From Alloalcanivorax balearicus MACL04 (GTDB lineage: Bacteria; Pseudomonadota; Gammaproteobacteria; Pseudomonadales; Alcanivoracaceae): a DNA stretch of 64,000 nt. Each line of letters opens with the position of its first letter. The first letter of the stretch is position 1. The notes beneath the pieces are model-generated. The model did no database searches, was not told where the DNA came from, and saw only the letters and a program-made list of their open reading frames with translations. The stretch is taken from the NCBI RefSeq assembly GCF_025532145.1, contig NZ_ARXS01000018.1:40799-104798 (forward strand). The letters are read 5' to 3'. This document shows, piece by piece, positions 18,821 through 27,231 of this stretch. The position numbers and the translations under genes are program-made.

Positions 18821-19348
18821 ATGTCCCGAATGGTGCGGGAAAACGAAATCAGCGGCCTGCGTGAGCGGCTGTTCTTCGCCCGCGACTTGCTCAAGACACT
18901 GCGGGCCGAGGCCGGCAGTCCGATGGGGCACCGTCTGGCGCTGCGCGGTGCGGTGGTGTTTCATCTCTATTCGGTGCTGGTGGGCATGGCGCGGCAGTCC
19001 GCCAAGTCTTACCAGGTGCCCGGTTACGACGACCTGATCAGTCTCGCCGCCCTGGAGCGGGCCTTCGCCGATAGCGACGTCCACGCCCCGGAAATGCAAC
19101 TGCTGATCCAGGCCCGGCAGGATCGCTCCGATCCGGTATGCTGGCTGGATCTGGAGCTGCGTGCCGCGGTGGGTGCCGCCGGTCTGGCCCGCCGGGCCAC
19201 ACCTCCCGGTGAAACCAATGCCCTGGCTTTACGCGCCGAGGATCCTTATGCGCCCTTGGCCGATGGTGATCTGGAGCGTTTGCAAAAGGCGGCCGACCGG
19301 GTGGAGGAACTGCTCGGTTTGTTCGGTACTTATATGGACGAATGGTAA
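18821..19348 (+). CDS. Uncharacterised protein encoded next to topA (DUF6586-like)
   Basis: A 175-residue, mostly helical soluble protein without a signal peptide. A small protein of this size and style (LRERLFFARDLLKTL, then HLYSVLVGMARQSA) sits directly after topA in Pseudomonas as well; I recall the family as DUF6586 but cannot confirm it here. Start ATG follows GGAGATAACC. The next gene begins 13 bp downstream with its own ribosome site, so the two may be co-transcribed. Function unknown. Confidence 0.7.
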   Translation: MSRMVRENEISGLRERLFFARDLLKTLRAEAGSPMGHRLALRGAVVFHLYSVLVGMARQSAKSYQVPGYDDLISLAALERAFADSDVHAPEMQLLIQARQDRSDPVCWLDLELRAAVGAAGLARRATPPGETNALALRAEDPYAPLADGDLERLQKAADRVEELLGLFGTYMDEW

Positions 19349-19360
19349 GCGGGGAGCGCC

Positions 19361-20386
19361 ATGCTGTTACTGATCATCTTCGCCGCCGTCGCTTTGGGGT
19401 TCTCGTTCCTCTGCTCGATTCTGGAAGCCGCTCTGCTGTCCATTACGCCCAGCTATATCGCCGGTCTCAAGGACGACAACCCCAAGCTGTTTGAACGCCT
19501 GCGGCACCTCAAGGACGATATTGACGACCCGCTGGCGGCCATTCTCACGCTCAATACCATCGCCCATACCGCCGGCGCCACCGGGGTCGGCGCCCAGGTG
19601 GCGGTGCTGTTCGGGGAAACCTGGCTGGGCGTGGCCTCGGCGGTCATGACCCTGGCCATCCTGATCGTCTCCGAGATTATTCCGAAGACCATCGGCGCCA
19701 AATTCTGGCGCGCCCTGGCGCCGCTGCTGCCGCCGGTGCTCAATGTCATGATCTGGGTGCTCAAGCCGTTCGTGTGGTTATCGAAAATGATCACCCGGCG
19801 GATCGGCGACGGCGAGCCGGATACCGACATCAGGGCGGAGTTGAAGGCGATGGCGTCCATCGGCCACGAACAGCAGGCGTTGGATGAGGGCGAGCGCCGG
19901 GTCATCGCCAATATTCTCAGCCTCCATGAAATCAGGGTCGACAAGGTGATGACCCCGCGCACGGTGGTGGAATCGCTGCGCCCGGAACAGACCGTGGCGG
20001 AAGTGCGCCATCACCTGGTGTCGACGCCTTTTTCCCGCTATCCGGTGCTGAATGACAAGGATGAAGCACTCGGCTATGTGCACAAAAGCGATCTGCTGGA
20101 AGTGGAGGACGAGCGCACCGTGGGTGAGCTGGCCCGTGCCATGGCCTTGTTCCGCACCGACACCAATATCGAGGCGGTGTTCGGTGAGATGCTGCGTGAC
20201 CGGCAACACCTGGGTCTGGTCTACGATGACCTGGGAACCTGGGTGGGCCTGGTCACCATGGAAGACATCATTGAAACCATCCTCGGCCAGGAAATCATGG
20301 ATGAAACCGACAATGTGGCCAATCTGCGCCACTATGCCCGCCAGCGCTGGAGCCGCAAACTCAAACGCAAGGGCGCCCCGGAATAG
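19361..20386 (+). CDS. DUF21/CNNM membrane protein with CBS pair (CorC/HlyC-like)
   Basis: A 341-residue inner-membrane protein. Residues ~1-160 form the DUF21/CNNM transmembrane domain (SILEAALLSITPSYIA, SEIIPKTIGAKFW). A tandem CBS region follows from about residue 190 (VDKVMTPRTVVESL, HLGLVYDDLGTWVGLVTMEDI). The C-terminal CorC_HlyC FAD-like domain is missing; the protein ends shortly after the second CBS motif. Members are implicated in magnesium or other cation efflux. Start ATG follows GGGGAG. Confidence 0.88.
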   Translation: MLLLIIFAAVALGFSFLCSILEAALLSITPSYIAGLKDDNPKLFERLRHLKDDIDDPLAAILTLNTIAHTAGATGVGAQVAVLFGETWLGVASAVMTLAILIVSEIIPKTIGAKFWRALAPLLPPVLNVMIWVLKPFVWLSKMITRRIGDGEPDTDIRAELKAMASIGHEQQALDEGERRVIANILSLHEIRVDKVMTPRTVVESLRPEQTVAEVRHHLVSTPFSRYPVLNDKDEALGYVHKSDLLEVEDERTVGELARAMALFRTDTNIEAVFGEMLRDRQHLGLVYDDLGTWVGLVTMEDIIETILGQEIMDETDNVANLRHYARQRWSRKLKRKGAPE

Positions 20387-20412
20387 CGCCTCTGCTTGAC
20401 GCTGATCGCCGC

Positions 20413-20435
20413 CAAACGTATGTTTCAAACGTTTG
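20413..20435 (+). promoter_or_regulatory. Two overlapping PsrA-type operators
   Basis: CAAACGTATGTTTC at 20413-20426 and the perfect palindrome CAAACGTTTG at 20426-20435 share one base. They match the known PsrA motif (CAAAC, short spacer, GTTTG) and lie about 25 bp before the psrA start, supporting autorepression relieved by long-chain fatty acids. Confidence 0.75.
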
Positions 20436-20457
20436 CTTCGATCCCGGCAGGTTCCCC

Positions 20458-21084
20458 ATGTCCCAATCCGATACCGTTCGCCGCATCCTTGATACGGCGG
20501 AAGTGCTGTTTGCCCAGAAGGGGTTCGCGGAAACCAGCCTGCGCGCCATCACCGGCAAGGCCGGTGTCAATCTGGCGGCGGTGAACTACCATTTCGGCTC
20601 CAAGGAAGCACTGATTCAGGCGGTGTTCGAGCGTTATCTGACGCCGTTCTGCCAGGCGCTGTCAGTCAAATTGCGGGAACTGGAGCTGGACGATGACCCG
20701 CTCAGTCTGGAACGGCTGTTGACCGTGGCGTCGCGACTGGCGCTGGGCTCCGGCACCGAGGAGCCGCGCCGCGCCATGATCTTCTTCCGCCTCGCCGGCC
20801 AGGCCTACAGCCAGCCCCAGGATCACCTGCGGGCCTATCTGCGCAAGCACTACGGCGATGTCTTCAACCAGTTCACCACCTTGCTGCGCCGCACCGCGCC
20901 GGATGTGCCCCCGGTGGAACTGTTCTGGCGTGTGCACTTCAGCCTGGGAGCAGTGATCTTCACGCTCTCCGGCATGGAGTCCCTGCAGACAATCAGCAAG
21001 AAGGACTTCAATCGCTCGGTGTCCGCCAGCGACATCGCCCAGCACCTGCTGCCCTTCGTGGTGGGCGGGATAAAAGGCAGCTGA
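20458..21084 (+). CDS. psrA: TetR-family regulator PsrA
   Basis: A 208-residue TetR repressor. The N-terminal helix-turn-helix (TSLRAITGKAGVNLAAVNYHFG) and the C-terminal PPVELFWRVHFSLGA region follow Pseudomonas PsrA. PsrA controls beta-oxidation genes and the stationary-phase sigma factor in Pseudomonas and responds to long-chain fatty acids; the same role here is inferred. Putative operators lie directly upstream. A 7-mer repeat array begins 4 bp after its stop. Confidence 0.9.
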   Translation: MSQSDTVRRILDTAEVLFAQKGFAETSLRAITGKAGVNLAAVNYHFGSKEALIQAVFERYLTPFCQALSVKLRELELDDDPLSLERLLTVASRLALGSGTEEPRRAMIFFRLAGQAYSQPQDHLRAYLRKHYGDVFNQFTTLLRRTAPDVPPVELFWRVHFSLGAVIFTLSGMESLQTISKKDFNRSVSASDIAQHLLPFVVGGIKGS

Positions 21085-21088
21085 AAAG

Positions 21089-21246
21089 ACAGTTGATAGT
21101 TGACAGTTGATAGTTGACAGTTAAAACCGAAAAGATAAAGCAGCCTGATCTCTAGCCGCTGTGGGGGCTTGCAAGCAAGCTCCCACAGCGGCTGAAGATC
21201 ACCGGTTTTTGTTTTTCGTCTTTCGCTGTCCACTATCAACTGTCAA
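21089..21246. repeat. Composite palindrome: 7-mer arms around a REP hairpin (copy 1)
   Basis: The left arm is five tandem 7-mers alternating ACAGTTG and ATAGTTG (21089-21123). The right arm (21226-21246) is the same kind of unit in reverse complement. Between them lies a near-perfect REP hairpin at 21154-21193, with AGCCGCTGTGGG pairing with CCCACAGCGGCT. The left arm starts 4 bp after the psrA stop; the next gene starts 18 bp after the right arm. Confidence 0.85.
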
Positions 21247-21264
21247 CTTTCCCTTGTTGGTCCT

Positions 21265-21741
21265 ATGCACATCACTATTTCCCTCTCTGCTCAAACCCTG
21301 ACCCTGGATGTGGATGGCGCCGGCCAGCGTCGTTATTCGGTCTCCACCGCCGCGGTTGGTGCCGATGAGCGCAACGGCAGTAACGGCACGCCCCGCGGAG
21401 AACATCTGGTGCGTGCCCGTATTGGCGAGGGGCTTCCCGCTGGCGCGGTGTTTCGCGGGCGCCGCTTCACCGGCGAAATTCTGACGCCGGAACAGGCCGC
21501 GGCGGAACCGGAACGGGACTGGATACTCAGCCGGATCCTCTGGCTCGGTGGTCTGGAGGCGGGTAAAAACCAGGGCGGTGACGTGGATAGTTTCCGGCGC
21601 TTTATTTATATTCATGGCACGCCGGACCACGAGCCCATGGGGCAGCCCGCCTCCCTCGGTTGTATCCGCATGCGTAACGCCGACGTCATCGATTTGTTCG
21701 ACCGCGTGCCATTGGGGTGCGCGGTCTCCATCACCGAGTAA
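21265..21741 (+). CDS. L,D-transpeptidase (YkuD domain) without visible signal peptide
   Basis: A 158-residue YkuD-fold protein. The catalytic motif is IHGTP with His117 and, after a short spacer, SLGCIRMRN with Cys133. L,D-transpeptidases crosslink or remodel peptidoglycan via meso-diaminopimelate. The start MHITISLSAQTLTLDV shows no signal peptide or transmembrane segment, so localisation is unclear. nagZ starts 5 bp after its stop, placing it with peptidoglycan recycling. Confidence 0.88.
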   Translation: MHITISLSAQTLTLDVDGAGQRRYSVSTAAVGADERNGSNGTPRGEHLVRARIGEGLPAGAVFRGRRFTGEILTPEQAAAEPERDWILSRILWLGGLEAGKNQGGDVDSFRRFIYIHGTPDHEPMGQPASLGCIRMRNADVIDLFDRVPLGCAVSITE

Positions 21742-21745
21742 TCAC

Positions 21746-22768
21746 ATGAATCAGGCCAATAACACCCAGCCTCTGCTGATGCTGGATCTGGAAGGCGTCG
21801 CGCTCACCAGTGAGGAGCGCGATTTACTCGTTCATCCCGCCGTCGGCGGGGTGATTTTATTCAGCCGTAATTATCAGGACCCGCTACAAGTACGCGATCT
21901 GGTGGCATCCATGCGGGCGCTGCGGCCGGAATTGCTGATCGCCGTGGATCAGGAAGGCGGGCGAGTGCAGCGCCTGCGCGAGGGTTTTACCCGGCTGCCG
22001 CCAATGGCCAGTCTCGGCCGTTTGTACCGGCAAAATGCCGAGGAGGGCCGTCAGGCGGCGGAGCTGTTGGGCGAATTGATGGCCGACGAAGTGCGCGCCG
22101 TGGATATCGACATCAGCTTCGCTCCGGTGCTGGATCTGGACTATCAGCGCAATTCAATGATCGGCGATCGTTGCTTCAGCAATGATGTGGACACCCTGAT
22201 CACCCTGGCGGACGCCTTCCTGGACGGTATGCAGAGGTCGGGTATGTGTGCCACCGGCAAGCATTTCCCCGGTCACGGTCATGTACAGGCGGACTCTCAC
22301 CTGGAATTACCGGAAGACCCGCGCACGCTGTCCGAGATGAGCGCCGATCTGGCGCCGTTCCGGGCCCTGGCGCCACGCCTGGACGGCATCATGCCGGGCC
22401 ATGTGCGCTATCCGGCCATGGATGCCCAGCCCGCCGGATTTTCCCACTATTGGTTGCAGCAGGTGCTGCGCGAGGAGCTGGGCTTCCGCGGCGTGATCTT
22501 CTCTGATGATCTGACCATGGCTGGTGCCGCCGCCGCCGGTGATTACGCACAGCGGGCGGAGGTGGCACTGAACGCCGGTTGCGACATGGTGCTGGTGTGC
22601 AACGATCGAGCCGGTGCCCTGGCGGTGCTGTCCTGGTTGGAGCAGCAATCGCTGCCGAAAGTGGTACCGGCCAGTGCCCTGCGGGCGCGCCCGCGCCGGC
22701 CAATGAATCCGGTCCGCCGCCAACGGGCCTGTGACCTTGCCGAACAATTGTCAGGAGAAAGCGCATGA
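21746..22768 (+). CDS. nagZ: Beta-N-acetylhexosaminidase NagZ
   Basis: Cytoplasmic GH3 enzyme that releases GlcNAc from anhydro-muropeptides during cell-wall recycling and thereby affects AmpC-type regulation in relatives. The product is 340 residues. SFAPVLDLD, KHFPGHGHVQADSH (general acid/base region near residues 172-184) and FSDDLTM (nucleophile Asp254) are clear. The ATG at 21746 gives the conserved start; the upstream open frame lies inside the L,D-transpeptidase gene. It overlaps the MscS gene by 4 bp. Confidence 0.95.
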   Translation: MNQANNTQPLLMLDLEGVALTSEERDLLVHPAVGGVILFSRNYQDPLQVRDLVASMRALRPELLIAVDQEGGRVQRLREGFTRLPPMASLGRLYRQNAEEGRQAAELLGELMADEVRAVDIDISFAPVLDLDYQRNSMIGDRCFSNDVDTLITLADAFLDGMQRSGMCATGKHFPGHGHVQADSHLELPEDPRTLSEMSADLAPFRALAPRLDGIMPGHVRYPAMDAQPAGFSHYWLQQVLREELGFRGVIFSDDLTMAGAAAAGDYAQRAEVALNAGCDMVLVCNDRAGALAVLSWLEQQSLPKVVPASALRARPRRPMNPVRRQRACDLAEQLSGESA

Positions 22769-23925
22769 ATTGGGAGGCCCTGCTGAACTGGAACCTGTTG
22801 CTCCAGTGGCCCGGCCCGGATACACAGACGATCATCTGGCTGACGCAGGTGTTCGTGGTGGTATTTTGCACCGTATCGCTGAACTTCATGATGATGCGGG
22901 TGCTGGACATCCTCACCGTGCTGGGCAAGAAAACCGCCAGCACATGGGACGATGTGCTGATCGAGGCCTTGCGCCTGCCGTTACGGCTGGTGACCTGGGT
23001 CGTTGGCTTGTCGGTGGCGGCGGAGATGCTTTATGACGTTTCCGAAAGCGCTTTGTTCGAGCATGTGGGCATGGTCCGCCGGGTGGCGTTCATCGCCATC
23101 ATCGCCATGTTTTTCAATCGCCTGATCTCCGGCGTCGAGCACAACCTGACCGATCCCGGACGGATGAAGAAACCCATGGACACCACCACCGCGGCGGCGG
23201 TGTCCAAGCTGCTGCGGGTGTCGGTGATCATCACCTCGGTGCTGATCATCTTGCAGGCGCTGGGCTACAGCGTATCCGGGGTGCTCGCCTTCGGCGGTAT
23301 CGGCGGCATGGCGGTGGCCTTCGCCGCCAAGGATCTGCTCGCCAACTTTTTCGGCGGCATGATGATTTACATGGACAAGCCCTTCAAAGTGGGGGAGTGG
23401 GTACGCTCGCCGGACCGGACCATCGAAGGGACGGTGGAACACATCGGTTGGCGGCTGACCCGCATCCGCACCTTCGATCAGCGGCCGCTGTATATTCCCA
23501 ACTCGTTGTTCACCACCATCGTGCTGGAGAACCCGGCGCGCATGTTCAACCGGCGGATCAACGAGAAGATCGGTATCCGCTATCAGGACTGGCGGAAAAT
23601 GCCGGCGATTGTCGCCGAGGTCCGGCAAATGCTGATCGATCACGATGACATCGAAACCGACGCCCGTACTCTGATCGTCAATTTCGATACCTATGGCGCT
23701 TCGCACATCGAATTCTTTATCTACACCTTCACCAAAACCACCAACTGGGTGCGCTTCCATGAGATCAAGCAGGATGTGCTGATGAAGATCATGGAGATTG
23801 TCGAGCAGCATGGCGCCGAGTTCGCCTTCCCGACCCGTACCCTGCATATGGTCAGCGATGACGATCAACAGGACACCCCGTCGGCGCCGGCTGCCGAGGA
23901 GGCACAACATGCCCATCGCGGATGA
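22765..23925 (+). CDS. MscS-family mechanosensitive ion channel
   Basis: A 386-residue membrane protein with about four N-terminal transmembrane helices. The pore-lining and beta-domain hallmark follows: GGIGGMAVAFAAKDLLANFF, then MDKPFKVGEWV. The C-terminal cytoplasmic part is typical. It opens on membrane tension to release solutes. Its ATG overlaps the nagZ stop (ATGA) and its 3' end overlaps hpt by 17 bp. Confidence 0.92.
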   Translation: MNWEALLNWNLLLQWPGPDTQTIIWLTQVFVVVFCTVSLNFMMMRVLDILTVLGKKTASTWDDVLIEALRLPLRLVTWVVGLSVAAEMLYDVSESALFEHVGMVRRVAFIAIIAMFFNRLISGVEHNLTDPGRMKKPMDTTTAAAVSKLLRVSVIITSVLIILQALGYSVSGVLAFGGIGGMAVAFAAKDLLANFFGGMMIYMDKPFKVGEWVRSPDRTIEGTVEHIGWRLTRIRTFDQRPLYIPNSLFTTIVLENPARMFNRRINEKIGIRYQDWRKMPAIVAEVRQMLIDHDDIETDARTLIVNFDTYGASHIEFFIYTFTKTTNWVRFHEIKQDVLMKIMEIVEQHGAEFAFPTRTLHMVSDDDQQDTPSAPAAEEAQHAHRG

Positions 23926-24472
23926 GGTAAAGCAGGAGTTGATGCAGGTGCGCCGCGATGCGCGCCAGCTCTACTCCCAGGATCAGGTGGAAGCGGCCAT
24001 CGCCAAACTGGCGATTCAGCTGACCGGGGACTACAGCGAGCGTTTCCCGTTGTTGGTCACCATCATGAACGGCGGCATGATTTTCGCCGGGCATTTGCTC
24101 ACGCGCCTGGATTTTCCGCTGGAAATGGACTATCTGCACGCCTCCCGTTATCTGGGAGACACCCAGGGCGGGGAAGTGGAATGGATCGTCACTCCGGGCG
24201 CCAGTCTGTCCGGCCGCGATGTGATCATCCTCGACGATATTCTCGATGTCGGCTCCACGTTGTTGGCGATCGTCGATGCCTGTTACGCCCAGGGGGCCAA
24301 TAATGTGAAAACCTGCGTGCTGGTGGACAAGGTGCATGACCGCAAGGCGCGGCCGGGTCTGAAAGCCGATTACACCGCCCTGGACGCCGAGGATTTTTAC
24401 CTGTTCGGCATGGGCATGGACTACAAAGGCTATTGGCGTAACGCCCCCGGCATCTTCGCCGTGGAAGAATAA
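23909..24472 (+). CDS. hpt: Hypoxanthine-guanine phosphoribosyltransferase
   Basis: Salvages hypoxanthine and guanine to IMP and GMP with PRPP. The 187-residue product has the PRPP loop VIILDDILDVGSTL at residues 105-118 and the TIMNGGMIF loop near 51-59. The ATG at 23909 follows CGAGGAGGC inside the 3' end of the MscS gene. It directly precedes a thioinosine phosphorylase, whose product is hypoxanthine, so the two probably act in sequence. Confidence 0.92.
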   Translation: MPIADEVKQELMQVRRDARQLYSQDQVEAAIAKLAIQLTGDYSERFPLLVTIMNGGMIFAGHLLTRLDFPLEMDYLHASRYLGDTQGGEVEWIVTPGASLSGRDVIILDDILDVGSTLLAIVDACYAQGANNVKTCVLVDKVHDRKARPGLKADYTALDAEDFYLFGMGMDYKGYWRNAPGIFAVEE

Positions 24473-24481
24473 GGAACAGTG

Positions 24482-25216
24482 ATGCTGGCATTCATTGGCG
24501 GTACCGGCCTTACGCGCATGAACAACCTGCGCATCACCGGCAGCCAGACCCTGAGCACCCGTTTCGGTGAACCTTCGGCGCCGGTGGTGGAAGGGCAGCT
24601 CAACGGTCGTCAGGTGCTGTTCCTGGCCCGTCACGGGGATCCCCATGTGCTGCTGCCGCACCAGGTCAACTATAGGGCCAATATGGTGGCGCTGAAGGAA
24701 GCCGGCGCCAGCGCCATCATCGCCGTCAATGCAGTGGGCGGAATCACTGGCCAAGCGCCCACCGGTGCACTGGTACTGGCGGATCAGATCATCGATTACA
24801 CCTACGGCCGTGACATGACGCTGTTCGATGATCCGGACGAGCCGCTGGTGCACGTGGATTTCAGCTGGCCCTTTGATGCCGCCCTGCGCGCCGCGCTCAA
24901 GGAACGGCTCGCCGTCAGCGGCCTGGCCTGGACGGACGGCGGTTGCTACGGCGCCACCCAGGGGCCGAGGTTGGAAACCGCGGCGGAGATTCTGCGTATG
25001 GAGCGCGACGGCTGTGACGTGGTCGGCATGACCGGCATGCCGGAAGCCGTTCTGGCCCGGGAACTGGATATTCCCTATGCCATGCTGTCCCTGGTGGTGA
25101 ACCCCGGTGCCGGCAAATCCGACCGGGAGATCACCATGGCCGAGATCGAAGCAGTGATCCACGATGGCATGGCTGGCGTATGCCGGGTGCTGGCGGATCT
25201 GGCCGGGCATTGGTAA
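24482..25216 (+). CDS. S-methyl-5'-thioinosine phosphorylase
   Basis: A purine nucleoside phosphorylase of 244 residues. IGGTGLT, LARHGDPH, LPHQVNYRANM, CYGATQGPRLET and GMTGMPEAVLARELD track the P. aeruginosa enzyme that splits methylthioinosine into hypoxanthine and 5-methylthioribose-1-phosphate. This belongs to methylthioadenosine salvage after a deamination step. An in-frame GTG sits directly before the ATG; the ATG is better spaced from AAGGAAC. It lies 9 bp after hpt. Confidence 0.9.
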   Translation: MLAFIGGTGLTRMNNLRITGSQTLSTRFGEPSAPVVEGQLNGRQVLFLARHGDPHVLLPHQVNYRANMVALKEAGASAIIAVNAVGGITGQAPTGALVLADQIIDYTYGRDMTLFDDPDEPLVHVDFSWPFDAALRAALKERLAVSGLAWTDGGCYGATQGPRLETAAEILRMERDGCDVVGMTGMPEAVLARELDIPYAMLSLVVNPGAGKSDREITMAEIEAVIHDGMAGVCRVLADLAGHW

Positions 25217-25257
25217 GGAGCGGCCGCCGTCCTGCCAGCATCATCCTTGGCTGCTAC

Positions 25258-25346
25258 GAAGCCGCTGTGGGAGCTTGCCTGCAAGCGAATATCGCAAACA
25301 CCTGAGCCTATCCCATTCGCTTGCAGGCAAGCTCCCACAGTAGGTC
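25258..25346. repeat. REP-like inverted pair downstream of the thioinosine phosphorylase gene
   Basis: Two facing units, with GCCGCTGTGGGAGCTTGCCT on the left and AGGCAAGCTCCCACAG on the right, separated by about 30 bp. It ends 29 bp before the start of the accessory block and marks the boundary of the conserved synteny region. Confidence 0.88.
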
Positions 25347-25374
25347 CACGGATCGTGATGTCCGAGTTTCTAAC

Positions 25375-26082
25375 ATGCATTACTGGAACCAGAGCAATTT
25401 CGAGGGACTGAAGTCGATCGGCGAGCAGTACGCTGATCGGAGCGGGTTCGCCGCCTTCAGCCGTTATTGTCTGCTTGCCGAAAAAGGGCTCAGAAAACCG
25501 GCGCTGGCGGCCGCCCGGGAGTTCATCATCGGGATGGAAGCTCTGCCGGTGACACAACAGCGTGCTTGCGCCGAGGAACTGACCGCATTGTCGTACCGAC
25601 ATGCCGAGGTGCACCGGTTGCTGCCGCACCCACTGCGAATGTCCTTGAAAGTCATATTGCAGCAATGGACGGACGCCGAACCGGACAATCCGGTACCGTG
25701 GAAATGGCTGGGCTATCTGGTAAAGGACCTGGAGGCATCGCGCCGGGCCCATGATCTGGATCCCGGGGATGAAATCAGCCTCGGCGCGCTTTTTGGCGAA
25801 CAACTCAACCAAGTGGATTTCCAGACCCACCATCTCTGTGAATCCTGCTTCCTCGGCGAAGAAAGCGAGGCCGAGCAGGCCCTGGACCGGGCCGAGTCCT
25901 TGTTGGCGTATCTTGAGGACAAGGACAAGCGCGCCGCCTGTCAAAAGGAAGTGGATTATTTCCGCGATTTGCTCGCGGCCTGGCGCGATTACGCAGCCGT
26001 TGAGTGTGAGGAAACGTTTCCGCAATGGTGTGAGAAACAGGGCAGTTCGTTCCGTTTCTGGTCGATTTTTTATTATCGGTAA
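25375..26082 (+). CDS. Uncharacterised helical protein at the accessory-block boundary
   Basis: A 235-residue soluble protein with no recognised family. It is helical, acidic and rich in aromatic residues. Alternating repeat-like helices (ALAAAREFIIGMEAL, ASRRAHDLDPGDE, AEQALDRAESLLAYL) suggest a tetratricopeptide-like scaffold. The start ATG at 25375 gives MHYWNQSNFEG; the open frame begins earlier at 25321, but that part is REP sequence. No signal peptide. Function unknown. Confidence 0.65.
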   Translation: MHYWNQSNFEGLKSIGEQYADRSGFAAFSRYCLLAEKGLRKPALAAAREFIIGMEALPVTQQRACAEELTALSYRHAEVHRLLPHPLRMSLKVILQQWTDAEPDNPVPWKWLGYLVKDLEASRRAHDLDPGDEISLGALFGEQLNQVDFQTHHLCESCFLGEESEAEQALDRAESLLAYLEDKDKRAACQKEVDYFRDLLAAWRDYAAVECEETFPQWCEKQGSSFRFWSIFYYR

Positions 26083-26135
26083 GCCGCGGGACGGGGCTCG
26101 CCGGCAGGCGTTATATCCGGAGGAATGAGGGCGTC

Positions 26136-27140
26136 ATGCAAAGTGCACTTTTCTCAGATGACGGTGGCACCGCTTCCGAAGTACGGCCGGCCACGCCGGA
26201 GCCATCGCTGATCCCGCTGGCGGCGGATTTGCCGGAGACGCTCCGAATGGGCACCTCGTCCTGGCACTATCCGGGCTGGGCCGGGCTGGTCTGGGACAAG
26301 CTCTACAGCGAAGAGCAGCTGTCCCGTCGTGGGCTGGACGCCTACGCCAGACATCCGTTATTTCGTGCCGTTGGCCTGGACCGCGGCTTTTATCGGCCGC
26401 TGACCGTGGACCAGTACATCGATCACGCGGACCAGGTGCCCGACGATTTCCGCTTCGTGGTCAAGGCACCGAGCCGGGTGACCGATCCTCTGTTGCGTGG
26501 CGCCGGCGGCAAGGGGCAGAAGATCAACCCTGATTTTCTGGATTCGGCGGCCGCCCGAGCCGAATTCATCGAACCGGCCGGCATCGGGCTCGGTTCGAAG
26601 CTGGGGGCGCTGGTGTTTCAAATCAGTCCGTTGCCTTCTCACTGGCTCAATGAAATGGAACGGCTGATCGAAGGGCTGCATACGCTGTTGCGGAACACCT
26701 CCGAGCTCAAGGCCCGTTGCCCGGATGCGGTAGTGGCGGTGGAGGTGCGCGATCGGCAATGGCTCACCCCGGCGTTTGTTGACGCTCTGAAAGACACCGG
26801 GACCACTTATTGCCTCGGACTCCACGGCAAGATGCCGCCCATTGCCGAACAACTGCCCATCCTGCGCGCGCTCTGGCCGGGACCCCTGGTGTGCCGCTGG
26901 AACCTCAATTTGAAGCACGGCGCCTACGGTTATGAGAAAGCGCGGGATCAGTACTCGCCATTCGACCGGCTGGTGGACCCGGACCCGGAGACCCGCAACG
27001 CTCTGGCAAAGGTGATCGCCGGCACCGTGGGCGCGGGCCAACCGGCTTACGTGACGCTCAGTAATAAAGCAGAAGGCTGTTCGCCATTGTCAGTGGCGGC
27101 GCTGGCGGAGGCGGTACAAGCCCGGATCGGGCCGGCTTGA
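26136..27140 (+). CDS. DUF72 (YecE-like) domain protein
   Basis: A 334-residue TIM-barrel-like DUF72 protein. GTSSWHYPGWAG, the aromatic-rich RGFYRPLTVDQY region, FVVKAPSRVTDP and the C-terminal YVTLSNKAEGCSPLS are typical, though the Asn-X-Lys segment is altered from the usual NNH. A role in nucleic-acid metabolism has been guessed for the family, but none is established. ATG at 26136 follows GGAGGAATGAGG. Confidence 0.85.
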   Translation: MQSALFSDDGGTASEVRPATPEPSLIPLAADLPETLRMGTSSWHYPGWAGLVWDKLYSEEQLSRRGLDAYARHPLFRAVGLDRGFYRPLTVDQYIDHADQVPDDFRFVVKAPSRVTDPLLRGAGGKGQKINPDFLDSAAARAEFIEPAGIGLGSKLGALVFQISPLPSHWLNEMERLIEGLHTLLRNTSELKARCPDAVVAVEVRDRQWLTPAFVDALKDTGTTYCLGLHGKMPPIAEQLPILRALWPGPLVCRWNLNLKHGAYGYEKARDQYSPFDRLVDPDPETRNALAKVIAGTVGAGQPAYVTLSNKAEGCSPLSVAALAEAVQARIGPA

Positions 27141-27231
27141 TGCAATGGTGACAGGGCCGGTGTCGGGGAATTCGCCTACGGTTCTGCTAAGGTTCCGTGC
27201 GAAGGACGTTTACAAAGGGATGTGACCCAAA

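Noticed and set aside
25258..25346. CRISPR-like array
   Set aside because: Repeats are palindromic, few and without regular spacers; no cas genes are present.
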